From the NCBI RefSeq assembly GCF_002288825.1, contig NZ_NSLI01000005.1, positions 275,901 to 339,900 on the forward strand: DNA of 64,000 nucleotides, read 5' to 3'. Made by a program: the position numbers and the translations under genes. The stretch comes from Sphingomonas lenta (lineage in GTDB: Bacteria > Pseudomonadota > Alphaproteobacteria > Sphingomonadales > Sphingomonadaceae). Position 1 is the first letter of the stretch, and each line of letters starts with the position of its first letter. The notes beneath the pieces were generated by a model that saw nothing but the letters and a program-made list of their open reading frames with translations, made no database searches and was not told where the DNA came from. Below are positions 55,760 to 64,000 of the stretch, piece after piece.

Positions 55760-57073
55760 ATGGCGACGATGCTGGAGGAGCGGATCGGCGGGATCGGGCC
55801 GGCGGACCTGGTGCGCGACCACGAGGTGCACCGCTCCGTCTACTCCGACCCCGCCGTGTTCCGGCTGGAGATGCGCCGCATCTTCGGCCGCGCCTGGATC
55901 TACCTCGCGCACGACAGCGAGGTGCCGAACGCGGGCGACTATGTGGTCCGCCACATCGGCACGCAGGCGGTGATCGTCACGCGCGACAAGGACGGCGCGG
56001 TCAAGGTCATCTTCAACCGCTGCACCCACCGCGGCGCGACGCTCTGCGCCTTCGAGCGGGGCCAAGCTCCCGGCGGCCATATGTGCCCGTACCACGGCTG
56101 GCTCTTCGCCGCCGACGGGACGCTCAAATCGATCAGCCACAAGCAGAATTACGAGGAGGTGCTCGACCCCGCCGATTGGGCGGTGACGCGCGTGCCCCGC
56201 GTGGAGGCGTATCGCGGCTTCATCTTCGGCTGCCTCGACCGGGAAGCCGCGCCGCTCCTCGACTTCCTGGGTCACATGTCGACCACGATCGACGACCTGG
56301 TCGACCGGTCGCCGACGGGCGAGGTCCTGTGCAGCCCATACGTGCTCAAGCATTATTACCGCGGCAACTGGAAGATGACGTTCGAGAACCTGAACGACAC
56401 CATCCATCCCGGCTTCGCGCACGCCGCCTCCGTGGTCTCGGCCAAGCACGTCGCCGAGGAGGTGGGCGGGCCGGAGCACCTCAAGCCCACGCTTGGCATG
56501 ATGATGGCCAACGGCAAGCCGATCAGCTTCTTCCAGCAGCTCGACATGGTCACCGCGCCCGGCGGCCACTCCTATATCGGCGGTCACATGGGCGCGGACT
56601 ACACGCCCGACACGCAGAACGCTTACCACGCGGCCCTCGTCGCCCGGCATGGGCCGGAAAAGGCGGCCAAGGTGCTGGGGCTCGACCGCCACCTGATGCT
56701 GCTCTATCCCAGCTCCACCTGGCACGCGCGCTACCAGACGGTGCGCATCGTGCGGCCGGTCAAGCCCGACCTGACGGAGGTGATCGGCTACACCTTCTCC
56801 TTTCCCGGCGCGCCGGAGGAGACCAGGATCAACGCGATCGAATATTGCACGGGCGCGAACTCCGCCGCATCGCCCGTCATCTCCGACGACCTCGAGCTCT
56901 ACGAGCGCATGATCCACGGCAATGCCTGGGGCGACCAGGAATGGATCCCGATGAGCCGCGGCGTGCGGGAGGATCGGGAAACGACCAACGAGTGGACGCG
57001 CCAGCCCTCCACCTCCGAAGGCTATATCCGCAATCAGTTCCGCGCCTGGGCGGCGTACATGGGGCGCAGCTGA
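55760..57073 (+). CDS. Rieske aromatic-ring dioxygenase, large (alpha) subunit
   Basis: This 437-residue subunit has the Rieske ligands in CTHRGATLC and CPYHGW near residues 90-115 and the mononuclear iron site in ENLNDTIHPGFAH near residue 215, the latter with the bridging Asp and two His. It should hydroxylate an aromatic ring or a ring carboxylate such as benzoate, salicylate or anthranilate. GGGAG lies ten bases before ATG 55760. No ferredoxin or reductase gene is near, so electron partners must come from elsewhere. The beta subunit gene follows with a one-base overlap. Confidence 0.93.
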   Translation: MATMLEERIGGIGPADLVRDHEVHRSVYSDPAVFRLEMRRIFGRAWIYLAHDSEVPNAGDYVVRHIGTQAVIVTRDKDGAVKVIFNRCTHRGATLCAFERGQAPGGHMCPYHGWLFAADGTLKSISHKQNYEEVLDPADWAVTRVPRVEAYRGFIFGCLDREAAPLLDFLGHMSTTIDDLVDRSPTGEVLCSPYVLKHYYRGNWKMTFENLNDTIHPGFAHAASVVSAKHVAEEVGGPEHLKPTLGMMMANGKPISFFQQLDMVTAPGGHSYIGGHMGADYTPDTQNAYHAALVARHGPEKAAKVLGLDRHLMLLYPSSTWHARYQTVRIVRPVKPDLTEVIGYTFSFPGAPEETRINAIEYCTGANSAASPVISDDLELYERMIHGNAWGDQEWIPMSRGVREDRETTNEWTRQPSTSEGYIRNQFRAWAAYMGRS

Positions 57074-57621
57074 TGGCGACCGCCGAGCTCTTGCGTCCGG
57101 AGCCGTCCGCCGCCGACGCGCGCGCCAGGCGCGAAGAGGTGCGCGCCTTTATCGAGGACGAGGCGCGGCTCCTCGACGACCGCGACTTCACGCCCTGGCT
57201 CGCGCTGTTCGACGAGGATTGCCGCTACTGGGTGCCGGTCCACCCCGAGCAGCGGAGCCCGGCCGACGGCGTGTCGCACTTCCACGACGACAAGCAGATC
57301 CTGATGGCGCGCACCCATCGCCTGCTCAACCCGCGCGCCTTCGGGGCGGAGCCGTCCCCCCGCACGGCGCACGTCGTCTCCGGCGTCAGGATCGAGCGGG
57401 ACGTCGTCGGAGCGGACGGGGAGGGCGAGCTCGTCGTCACCTCCAGCCAGATCATGCTGGAATACCGCAACCGCGACGGGTTCGAGAACGACCTGCGCAT
57501 GTTCGGCGGCCGCGTGACGCACACATTGCGCGACCGCGGCGGGCGCTTCACCATCGCCGAGAAGCGCGTCGACCTGATCAACGCGGAGGCGCCCTTCAAC
57601 GCGATGCTGGCGCCGCTCTGA
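57073..57621 (+). CDS. Rieske dioxygenase small (beta) subunit
   Basis: This 182-residue subunit has the NTF2-like beta-subunit pattern (FIEDEARLLDDRDFTPWLALFDEDCRY split over its start, then the end MLAPL). It gives structural support to the alpha subunit in an alpha3beta3 assembly. ATG 57073 shares one base with the alpha stop. Confidence 0.92.
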   Translation: MATAELLRPEPSAADARARREEVRAFIEDEARLLDDRDFTPWLALFDEDCRYWVPVHPEQRSPADGVSHFHDDKQILMARTHRLLNPRAFGAEPSPRTAHVVSGVRIERDVVGADGEGELVVTSSQIMLEYRNRDGFENDLRMFGGRVTHTLRDRGGRFTIAEKRVDLINAEAPFNAMLAPL

Positions 57622-58838
57622 TGGCCGGGCCGGGCGAGCCGATCGCCTACATCCCCTACGGCGCCTATTGGTCTACGCCGTTCGCGCGCTGGCAGGGCTC
57701 GTTCGCGGACCTGCACAGCCTGCGCTTCGCCGCCTGGACGGCGGAGCGCGCGCTCGCCAGGCGCGGCGTCGACGGGGCGCGGCTGGACGCGGGCGTGCTC
57801 GGCTTCAGCGTGCCGCAGCGCGGCAGCTTCTACGGCTTGCCCTATGTCGCGGGGCTGATGGGCATGGGCCACCTCGCCGGCCCGACGATCATGCAGGCCT
57901 GCGCGACCTCGTTGCGCTGCGTGTCCTACGCCGCGGGCGAGGTCGCGTCCGGCGGGGCGGAGGCCGTGCTGGCGCTCACCTGCGATCGCGTATCGAACGG
58001 CCCGCAGATCACCTATCCCAGGCCCCGCGCACCTGGCGGGGCGGGAGAGCAGGAGACCTGGGTGCTCGACAATTTCGCGCGCGACCCGTTCGCCGGCGTC
58101 GCCATGGTCGAGACCGCCGAGCGCGTCGCGGCCAAATACCAGGTGACCCGCGACGAGCAGGACGAGATCACGCTCCGCCGCCAGGGCCAATATGCCGACG
58201 CGCTGGCCGACGACCGCGCGTTCCATCGGCGCTACATGGACCTGCCGTTCGAAACGCCCGACGCCCGCTTCGCCAAGGTCGCGGGCCTGCTCGACGGGGA
58301 CGAGGGCGTGCAGCCGCCCGACGAGGCGAAGCTGCGCGCGCTGAAGCCCGTGACGGAGGGCGGCACCGTCACCCATGCGGGCCAGACGCACCCGGCGGAC
58401 GGCGCGGCCGGGCTGGTGGTGGCCGGCCGCGACCGCGCGCGCGCGCTGGCGCGCGCGCCCGTCGAGGTGGCAATCCTCGGCTTCGGCCAGGCGCGCGTCG
58501 CGCCCGCGATGATGCCCGAGGCGCCCGTGCCCGCGGCGCGGCGCGCGCTGGAGGCCGCCGGCGTCGGCATGGGGGCGGTGGACGCGGTCAAGTCGCACAA
58601 CCCCTTCGCGGTCAACGACGCGGTGTTCGCGCGCGAGACGGGCTTCCCCGTCGAGCGGATGAACAACTACGGCTGCTCGCTCATCTGGGGACACCCGCAA
58701 GGGCCGACGGGGATGCGCGGGCTGGTCGAGCTGATCGAGGAGCTGGAGATGCGCGGCGGCGGCGTGGGCCTGTTCCAGGGCTGCGCGGCGGGCGACACCG
58801 CGATGGCGGCGGTGGTCCGGGTGGGGGACGCGCGGTGA
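57621..58838 (+). CDS. thiolase family protein
   Basis: This 405-residue protein has thiolase residues: the acylated Cys in IMQACATSLRCV near residue 90, the His in SLIWGHPQGPTGMR and a C-terminal Cys in LFQGCAAGDTA. It resembles acetyl-CoA acetyltransferases and may cleave a 3-ketoacyl-CoA late in the pathway. ATG 57621 shares one base with the previous stop, so it is coupled to the Rieske genes. Confidence 0.88.
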   Translation: MAGPGEPIAYIPYGAYWSTPFARWQGSFADLHSLRFAAWTAERALARRGVDGARLDAGVLGFSVPQRGSFYGLPYVAGLMGMGHLAGPTIMQACATSLRCVSYAAGEVASGGAEAVLALTCDRVSNGPQITYPRPRAPGGAGEQETWVLDNFARDPFAGVAMVETAERVAAKYQVTRDEQDEITLRRQGQYADALADDRAFHRRYMDLPFETPDARFAKVAGLLDGDEGVQPPDEAKLRALKPVTEGGTVTHAGQTHPADGAAGLVVAGRDRARALARAPVEVAILGFGQARVAPAMMPEAPVPAARRALEAAGVGMGAVDAVKSHNPFAVNDAVFARETGFPVERMNNYGCSLIWGHPQGPTGMRGLVELIEELEMRGGGVGLFQGCAAGDTAMAAVVRVGDAR

Positions 58839-60367
58839 CCGCCGCCACGACCGGCCCCGTGACCGCCCCCGTGATCGGTTACGCCGACGGCCGACCGGTA
58901 TGGGTCCCGGAAACGACGCTCGACCTGCTCGACCGCGCGGCCGCCGAACGGCCGGACGCGGTGGCGCTGGCCTGCGGCGAGGCGCGGCTCACCTATGCCG
59001 AGTACGCGCACGCCGTGACGGTGCTCGCCGGGCGGCTCGCCGCGCGCGAACGGGGCCGCACGGTCGCGATCGCGTTGCGCAACGGCCTGGCGATCTGCGT
59101 GTGCGTCTTCGCCGTCCAGCGTGCGAGGCTGCTGCCCGCCACGCTCAACCCCGACTACACCGCGCACGAGCTGCGGCCCATGCTGGAGGACGCCGACCCC
59201 GCGCTGGTGATCGCGCACGCCGAGATCGCCGACCGTTTCCCCGGCCGGCGCGTGCTCGCGGTCGAGGACGACATGGGCTTTGTGGCCGAGCTGCTCGGCC
59301 AGCCCCTGCCGCCGGTCGCGCTCCCGCCCGTCGATCCGGACGCCGATGCGGTGCTCCAGTTCACCGGCGGCACCACGGGGCGGCCCAAGGGCGCGCTGCT
59401 GACGCACCGTGCGGTCGCGGCCAACGTCGCGCAGCGCGAGGCGCGGCTGCCGACGGTGCGGGGCGACGAGCGGATCGCCTGCGCCATGCCGCTGTTCCAC
59501 GTCTTCGCGGTCGCCATGGGGCTGCACCTCGCCGCCTACGCCGCGGGGACGCTCGTGATCCTGCCGCGCTACCGGCCCGACACGCTGATCGACGCGATCC
59601 GCGGCTGGCGCGCGACGCGGCTGCCCGCCGGGCCGACGGTGTTCAACTCGCTGCTCGGCTACGACGGGCTGACCCGCGACGCCGTCGCCACCTTGCGCTC
59701 CTGCTACTCCGGCTCCGCGCCGCTCTCGGTCGCGACCTTGGAGCGTTGGGAGGCGCTGACGGGCGTGCCGATCTACGAAGGCTATGGCCAGAGCGAGGCG
59801 GGCCCCGTGCTCACCTATGCCGGCCCCGACGCGCCCGCGCCGCCCGGCAGCGTGGGGACGCCGCTGCCGGGAACGGAGATCCGCATCCTACCCACCGGCG
59901 AGATCGCCGCGCGCGGTCCCCAGATCATGCGCGGCTATCTCGGCCGCCCCGACGCGACCGCCGAGGCGTTGGAGGGCGGCTGGCTCCGCACGGGCGACGC
60001 CGGCCGGATCGACGAGAACGGCGTCCTGTGGATCGAGGACCGGCTCAAGGACATGGCCATCGTCGGCGGTTTCAACGTCTACCCGCGGGAGGTGGACGAG
60101 GCTCTCATGGCGCACCCCCAGGTCGCGGAGGCCGCGGCGCTGGGCGTACCCGACGGCTATCGCGGCGAGGCGATCCGCGCCTGGGTGGTCGCCCGCGGCC
60201 CGCTGGACGCGGCCGAGCTGGAGGCGTGGTGCGCCGAGCGGCTGGTGAAGTACAAGCGCCCGACCTGCTTCGCCTTCGTGGAGGCGCTGCCGCGCACGCC
60301 CGCGGGCAAGATCGACAAGGCGGCGCTGCGCCGGACGGCGGGGGAGGGGCTGGCGCATGTCGCTTGA
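58835..60367 (+). CDS. AMP-dependent acyl-CoA ligase
   Basis: This 510-residue ligase activates a carboxylic acid to its CoA thioester. Motifs are complete: FTGGTTGRPKGALLTH (phosphate loop), YGQSEAGP, GDAGRIDENGVLWIEDRLKD and the C-terminal catalytic Lys in RTPAGKIDK. It is the only ligase in the island, hence the best candidate to supply the substrate of the fused aromatic-CoA monooxygenase; an aliphatic substrate cannot be excluded. GTG 58835 overlaps the thiolase stop; its end overlaps the next gene by 11 bases. Confidence 0.92.
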   Translation: MTAATTGPVTAPVIGYADGRPVWVPETTLDLLDRAAAERPDAVALACGEARLTYAEYAHAVTVLAGRLAARERGRTVAIALRNGLAICVCVFAVQRARLLPATLNPDYTAHELRPMLEDADPALVIAHAEIADRFPGRRVLAVEDDMGFVAELLGQPLPPVALPPVDPDADAVLQFTGGTTGRPKGALLTHRAVAANVAQREARLPTVRGDERIACAMPLFHVFAVAMGLHLAAYAAGTLVILPRYRPDTLIDAIRGWRATRLPAGPTVFNSLLGYDGLTRDAVATLRSCYSGSAPLSVATLERWEALTGVPIYEGYGQSEAGPVLTYAGPDAPAPPGSVGTPLPGTEIRILPTGEIAARGPQIMRGYLGRPDATAEALEGGWLRTGDAGRIDENGVLWIEDRLKDMAIVGGFNVYPREVDEALMAHPQVAEAAALGVPDGYRGEAIRAWVVARGPLDAAELEAWCAERLVKYKRPTCFAFVEALPRTPAGKIDKAALRRTAGEGLAHVA

Positions 60368-61226
60368 GGAGGCGGCCGCGATCGCGGCGGGCATGCGCGC
60401 CGCGCCTAAGGGCCTGCCGGTGGAGCAGCGCCGCGCCGGGTTCGAGGCGCGCGCCGCGGCCACGCCGCTGCCCGCCGACGCGCGGTTCGAGGACGTCGCG
60501 TTCGCGCCGGGCCTGACCGGCTTGCGCGTGACGGTGCCCGAGAGCGACGCCGACCGCGTGCTCCTCTGGTTCCACGGCGGCGCGTTCGTGCTGGGATCGT
60601 CCGCGAGCTGGCGGCGCTTCGCCTGCGACGTCGCGCGCGCCGCCCGCGTGTCGGTGCTCCTACCCGATTACCGCCTCGCGCCCGAGCATCCGTTCCCCGC
60701 CGCGCACGAGGACGCGCTCGCCGCCTGCGACTGGCTCGACGCGCAGGGCGTGCCGCCCGAGCGGCGCACGATCGGCGGGGACTCGGCGGGCGGCAACCTG
60801 GCGCTGGGCGCGCTGGCGGCGCGGGCGGAGAAAGCCGGCTTCGCCGCGGCATGGCTCGTGTCGCCTTACCTAGACCTCACCAATTCCGGGTCGTCGATCA
60901 TCGGACGGCGCACCCGCGACGCCTTCGTCGACCCGGACGACGGCACAAACGCGCGCTGGCTGGGGGGCGCGGACCCGCGCGATCCGCGCGCCTCTCCCCT
61001 GTTCGCCGACCTATCGGAGCTGCCGCCCACGCTCGTGCAGGTGGGCTCGGAGGAGGTGCTCTACGACGATGCGCGCCGCCTGGCCGACCGTGCGCCGCAA
61101 GCGGTGTTCCAGGAATGGGTCGGCATGGGCCATGTATTCCCCCTGTTCGCCCCGGCGCTAGAGGAGGGGCGGCACGCCATCGCCCAAGGGGGCGCGTTCC
61201 TGCGCCTGCGGCTCGGGCTTGCTTGA
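60357..61226 (+). CDS. alpha/beta hydrolase, hormone-sensitive-lipase type esterase
   Basis: This 289-residue esterase has the HSL-family oxyanion motif HGGAF near residue 73, the nucleophile serine in GGDSAGGNLAL near residue 142 and the catalytic His in GMGHVFP. It could release the island's acid substrate from an ester or cleave a pathway lactone. ATG 60357 lies inside the ligase gene end, an 11-base overlap. Confidence 0.9.
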   Translation: MSLEEAAAIAAGMRAAPKGLPVEQRRAGFEARAAATPLPADARFEDVAFAPGLTGLRVTVPESDADRVLLWFHGGAFVLGSSASWRRFACDVARAARVSVLLPDYRLAPEHPFPAAHEDALAACDWLDAQGVPPERRTIGGDSAGGNLALGALAARAEKAGFAAAWLVSPYLDLTNSGSSIIGRRTRDAFVDPDDGTNARWLGGADPRDPRASPLFADLSELPPTLVQVGSEEVLYDDARRLADRAPQAVFQEWVGMGHVFPLFAPALEEGRHAIAQGGAFLRLRLGLA

Positions 61227-61257
61227 CGGGCGGGCGTCGCCGGTTAGCATCAGGCGC

Positions 61258-62172
61258 GTGGAACTGAGGCAGCTTCGCCACTTCGAGGAGATCGTCAACG
61301 CCTCCAGCTTCGGCCAGGCGGCCGAGCGGCTCCACCTGACCCAGCCCGCCTTGTCCAAGAGCATCCGCAACCTCGAGCAGTCGCTCGGCGTGCAGCTGTT
61401 CGAGCGGCATCCCGCGGGCGTGTCGCTGACCGAATATGGCCGCGTGTTCCTGGACTATGCGGCCCTGGTCAATTCGGAGCTCGCGCGCGCGACCGACCAT
61501 TTGGCGGAGTTGAAGGGCCGCGGCGCGGGCGTAGTGCGCGTCGGCGCGGGCGCGACCGTGATGAAGTACCTCATGCCGGAGACGGTCCGTCGCTTCCTCG
61601 ACGGCGGCGAGCCCAACAGCATCAGCTTCGTGCAGGACGGGCGCGCCAACCTCGCGGCCAGGCTCCGGCGCGGCGAGATCGACGTGATGATCGGCTCGGT
61701 TGGCGCGGGCGCGGCCGACGACGACCTCCACGCCGAACCCGTGCTGCAGGACGTGATCGGCGTGGTGGCGGCCCGCGGGCATCCGCTCGCGGGCGGCGGC
61801 GCGGTCGCGGTGGCGGACCTCGCGCGCTATCGCTGGATCCTGCCGGACTCGAGCGAGTCGGAGAACGACAGGCTCGCGGGCGCTTTCCGGCGCGCGGGCT
61901 GCAAGGGGCCGGACGTCGCCGTGCGCGTGTCGTCCAGCCTGTTCATGTCGCAATGGCTCAAGGACGGGCCGTTCCTCAGCTACCTCCCCAAGGCGCTGGT
62001 GACGCGCGTCGAGGAATATCGCCACCTCGTGCCGATCGAGACCGCCGAGCCGATCTGGGCACCGGTCCCCATCGCCGTGTTCTACCGCCGGCGCAGCGTC
62101 ATGCTCCGCTCGACGCGGCGCTTCGTGAACCGCCTGAAGGAGGTAGGCGCGGAGCTGCAGCGGGAGATCTGA
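61258..62172 (+). CDS. LysR family transcriptional regulator
   Basis: This 304-residue regulator has an N-terminal winged HTH (FGQAAERLHLTQPALSKSIR, then NLEQSLGVQLFERHPAGVSL) and a substrate-binding domain. GTG 61258 gives the family start VELRQLRHFEEIV. It follows the esterase by 31 bases and probably controls the Rieske-thiolase-ligase operon in response to a pathway intermediate. A hairpin overlaps its stop codon. Confidence 0.92.
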   Translation: MELRQLRHFEEIVNASSFGQAAERLHLTQPALSKSIRNLEQSLGVQLFERHPAGVSLTEYGRVFLDYAALVNSELARATDHLAELKGRGAGVVRVGAGATVMKYLMPETVRRFLDGGEPNSISFVQDGRANLAARLRRGEIDVMIGSVGAGAADDDLHAEPVLQDVIGVVAARGHPLAGGGAVAVADLARYRWILPDSSESENDRLAGAFRRAGCKGPDVAVRVSSSLFMSQWLKDGPFLSYLPKALVTRVEEYRHLVPIETAEPIWAPVPIAVFYRRRSVMLRSTRRFVNRLKEVGAELQREI

Positions 62173-62192
62173 CGGGAAGGGTCATTCCCGTC
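62171..62192 (+). terminator. hairpin at the end of the LysR gene
   Basis: GACGGGAA and TTCCCGTC form a perfect 8-base-pair stem with loop GGGTCA. It begins on the LysR stop codon and has no T-tract. It could end the operon or serve as a regulator site for the next gene 63 bases on. Confidence 0.5.
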
Positions 62193-62255
62193 CCGCATCG
62201 CTCCGCTACCCGCTTCTATCGGGCCGGGCGCGCCGTTCCGCGCTAGTCGTCGAGC

Positions 62256-62888
62256 ATGATCGTCGACGTGGTGTACGACCTGCTCTGCCCTTGGAGCCTG
62301 GTGGCCAAGCGCCACTTCGACCTCGCCGTCGAGCGGATACGGCCCGAGGCGCTGGTGGTGCGCTGGCGCCCGTTCATGCTCTACCCGCATTTCGACCGGG
62401 GCGGGCACGACTTCCTCGCCTTCTTCCGCGAGCGCTACGGCGAGGAGCTGCGCGTGCCCATGTGGGACCGCATCCGCGCGGTTGCCGAGCCCGTCGGCAT
62501 CCGCTTCGCCTTCGAGCGGATCACGCGCGGTCCAGCGTCCATCGACGCGCACCGGCTGATCCGCCTCGCCTCGCGCGAGGCGCCCGGCCGAGAGGGCGAG
62601 CTGTACGAGCGGATCGCGCGCGCCTTCTTCGAGGACGCGCGCGTGGTGGACGATGACCTGCTGGTCGAGCAGGGGGAGGCGGTCGGCCTCGATCCCGAGC
62701 GCGCTCGGGCGTATCTGCGCGGCGACGAGGACGACGCGGCCATCTTCGCCGAGACCGAGTCCTGGCGCGCCGCCGGCGTGACGAGCCTGCCGCACTACAT
62801 CTTCGACGACCTCCACGGCCGTACCCGCGTCGTCAAGCAGACGGGCGTCCTTACCTTCGCCCGCGCGCTCGCCGCCGAGGCGGCGTGA
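62256..62888 (+). CDS. DsbA/FrnE-like thioredoxin-fold protein with CPWS active site
   Basis: This 210-residue protein has a DsbA-type fold start, DVVYDLLCPWSLVAKRHFD, with CPWS in place of CPWC, and the cis-Pro region TSLPHYIFDD. No signal peptide is present, so it is cytoplasmic. In aromatic pathways the same fold serves as glutathione-dependent isomerase (HCCA isomerase); FrnE-like thiol chemistry is the other option. The stop overlaps the next GTG by four bases. Confidence 0.82.
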   Translation: MIVDVVYDLLCPWSLVAKRHFDLAVERIRPEALVVRWRPFMLYPHFDRGGHDFLAFFRERYGEELRVPMWDRIRAVAEPVGIRFAFERITRGPASIDAHRLIRLASREAPGREGELYERIARAFFEDARVVDDDLLVEQGEAVGLDPERARAYLRGDEDDAAIFAETESWRAAGVTSLPHYIFDDLHGRTRVVKQTGVLTFARALAAEAA

Positions 62889-63817
62889 GCGGCGGCCCGC
62901 GCTTTCTCGTCTTCGGCGCGAGCGGGCACATCGGCGGCCCGCTCGCGGCCGCGCTCGCACGCGTGCACGGCGCGGCGAGCCTCAGGCTGGCGAGCTCGTC
63001 GGCGGCCAAGCGCGATGCGCTCGGCGAGCGCTTCCCCGGCGCGGAAGCGGCGGTCGTCGACTATCTCGACCAGGCGGCGACCGAGGCCGCGCTCGCCGGC
63101 GTGGAGGCGGTCTTCGTCGTTACGCCCGACTTCTTTCCCGAACGGCGCGGCGCGGAGGTGCTGCTGGCCGCGGCGGAGGCGGCGGGCGTGCGCCCGCATG
63201 TGGTGCGCGTCCAGGCGGAGGTGCCGGGAATGACCGCGGACCGCCTGCCGCCCGAATTATCGGGGCCGGTCGGCAGGCGCGGCCATCTGGAGGCGCGCGC
63301 GCTGATCGAGCGGTCGGGCCTGCCCGCCACGTTCCTCAACGTGTTCGGCTACTACATGGACGACCTCTTGATCCACTTCGCGGGGCCGTTGCGCGACGAG
63401 CGAACGCTGCTCGTCCCCTATGACCGCCCGATGTGCTGGATCGACCCACGCGACCTGGGCGAAGCGGCGGCGCGGGTGATGGCCGGCCCGCCGCCCGCCG
63501 CGCCGCGCCTCCTCCACCTCAATAGCGGCGAGGACGGCGTGTCCTTCTCCGCGCTCGCCGCGATGCTGTCGGAGGAGCTGGGGACGCCCATCCGCCACGT
63601 CGACGACCCGGACGCGTTCGGCCGCGCGGTGGGTCCGATGCTGACGGCGATGACGGGCGACCCGCGGGCGGCCGACTACCTGCTCGCCGACTGGCGCATG
63701 GAGCGCGACCACGCCGCGCTCTATCGCGGCATCGGCGATCTCGCCGCGCTGCTCGGCCGTGAACCCGTGGCCTTGCGCCCCTGGATCGCCGAGCACCGCG
63801 CCCGGCTGTTAGGTTGA
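62885..63817 (+). CDS. NmrA-like NAD(P)-binding protein
   Basis: This 310-residue atypical SDR begins with [18 protein letters not shown] and lacks the classical catalytic Tyr-Lys pair. It resembles NmrA/azoreductase-like sensor proteins and the island's first NmrA gene only in fold. GTG 62885 overlaps the DsbA-like stop. Function is unknown beyond likely dinucleotide binding. Confidence 0.83.
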   Translation: MSGGPRFLVFGASGHIGGPLAAALARVHGAASLRLASSSAAKRDALGERFPGAEAAVVDYLDQAATEAALAGVEAVFVVTPDFFPERRGAEVLLAAAEAAGVRPHVVRVQAEVPGMTADRLPPELSGPVGRRGHLEARALIERSGLPATFLNVFGYYMDDLLIHFAGPLRDERTLLVPYDRPMCWIDPRDLGEAAARVMAGPPPAAPRLLHLNSGEDGVSFSALAAMLSEELGTPIRHVDDPDAFGRAVGPMLTAMTGDPRAADYLLADWRMERDHAALYRGIGDLAALLGREPVALRPWIAEHRARLLG

Positions 63818-63828
63818 GGAACGACACG

Positions 63829-64000
63829 ATGGCGACCATGGGCCGGTTCGAGTGGGACGATCCCTTCTTGCTCGACGAGCAGCTGAGTGACGACGAGCGC
63901 ATGATCCGCGACACCGCGCATGCGTACGCGCGCGAGCGGCTGCTGCCGCGCGTCGCCCACGCCTTTCAGCACGAGCATACCGACCCGGAGATCTTCCGCG
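63829..64000 (+). CDS. gcdH: glutaryl-CoA dehydrogenase, N-terminal part (cut by window edge)
   Basis: The first 57 residues are visible. [24 protein letters not shown] and the following ERLLPRV and HTDPEIFR segments match the start of GcdH closely in memory. The enzyme oxidises and decarboxylates glutaryl-CoA to crotonyl-CoA. GAGGA precedes ATG 63829 by about ten bases, 11 bases after the preceding stop. A glutaryl-CoA step is what aromatic or alicyclic CoA pathways of this type would need. Confidence 0.85.
   Translation, partial: MATMGRFEWDDPFLLDEQLSDDERMIRDTAHAYARERLLPRVAHAFQHEHTDPEIFR

Overview
The window is GC-rich and very compactly coded; many neighbouring genes overlap by 1-4 bases (ATGA, GTGA or TGATG junctions). 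The gene content points to an alphaproteobacterium of the Sphingomonadales. The clues are a TonB-Xanth-Caul type receptor beside tryptophan-halogenase-family genes, a Caulobacter-like oxidative xylose operon (xylX, xylB, xylC), a glnK-amtB-TorF porin trio, and a second TonB receptor beside an aromatic acyl-CoA gene cluster. The assignment rests on remembered family and gene-order knowledge, not on a search. No rRNA, tRNA, CRISPR array, transposase or phage gene was seen.

Region 1 (1-14.9 kb) is a plant-polysaccharide locus. Three tandem halogenase-family genes face away from a 1157-residue TonB-dependent receptor. Behind it, on the minus strand, one operon runs xylX-xylB-xylC-GH10 xylanase-GH3 glucosidase/xylosidase. 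Together these could carry uptake of xylan fragments, cutting to xylose, and oxidation of xylose through xylonate. Near-identical LacI-type operators lie about 15 bases before the receptor and xylX start codons. The middle halogenase paralogue has lost its key motifs.

Region 2 (15-31.4 kb) is central nitrogen and branched-chain amino acid metabolism. leuA-leuC-leuD-leuB-proB-proA form one overlapping minus-strand operon behind a 14-codon Leu/Ile/Val-rich leader peptide (probably leaderless) and an attenuator hairpin. Divergent to it are ilvD, then a 136-bp inverted-repeat element, a second attenuator with its own Leu/Leu/Val/Ile leader peptide, and ilvB-ilvN-ilvC. After these come glnK, amtB and a TorF-type porin.

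Region 3 (31.4-40 kb) begins with a scar of two gene remnants, a spore-coat-U domain tail and a LuxR HTH tail. It continues with a 2581-residue RTX-type secreted protein that has a choice-of-anchor-L-like segment and EF-hand-like units. No type I secretion gene is present.

Region 4 (40-64 kb) is a large catabolic island for an aromatic or cyclic carboxylate handled as CoA thioesters. It holds a TonB receptor and a fused anthraniloyl-/salicyloyl-CoA monooxygenase-reductase operon (with SDR, MarR, enoyl-CoA hydratase, acyl-CoA dehydrogenase, thioesterase and RidA). It also holds two amidohydrolases, three SnoaL-type domains, an Ohr peroxidase, a MIP18/DUF59 protein, a two-subunit Rieske oxygenase, a thiolase, an acyl-CoA ligase, an esterase, a LysR regulator, a DsbA-like protein, and the first part of glutaryl-CoA dehydrogenase at the right edge. 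The glutaryl-CoA endpoint and the RidA gene suit degradation of a nitrogen-bearing aromatic acid, but the substrate is not proven by the sequence.
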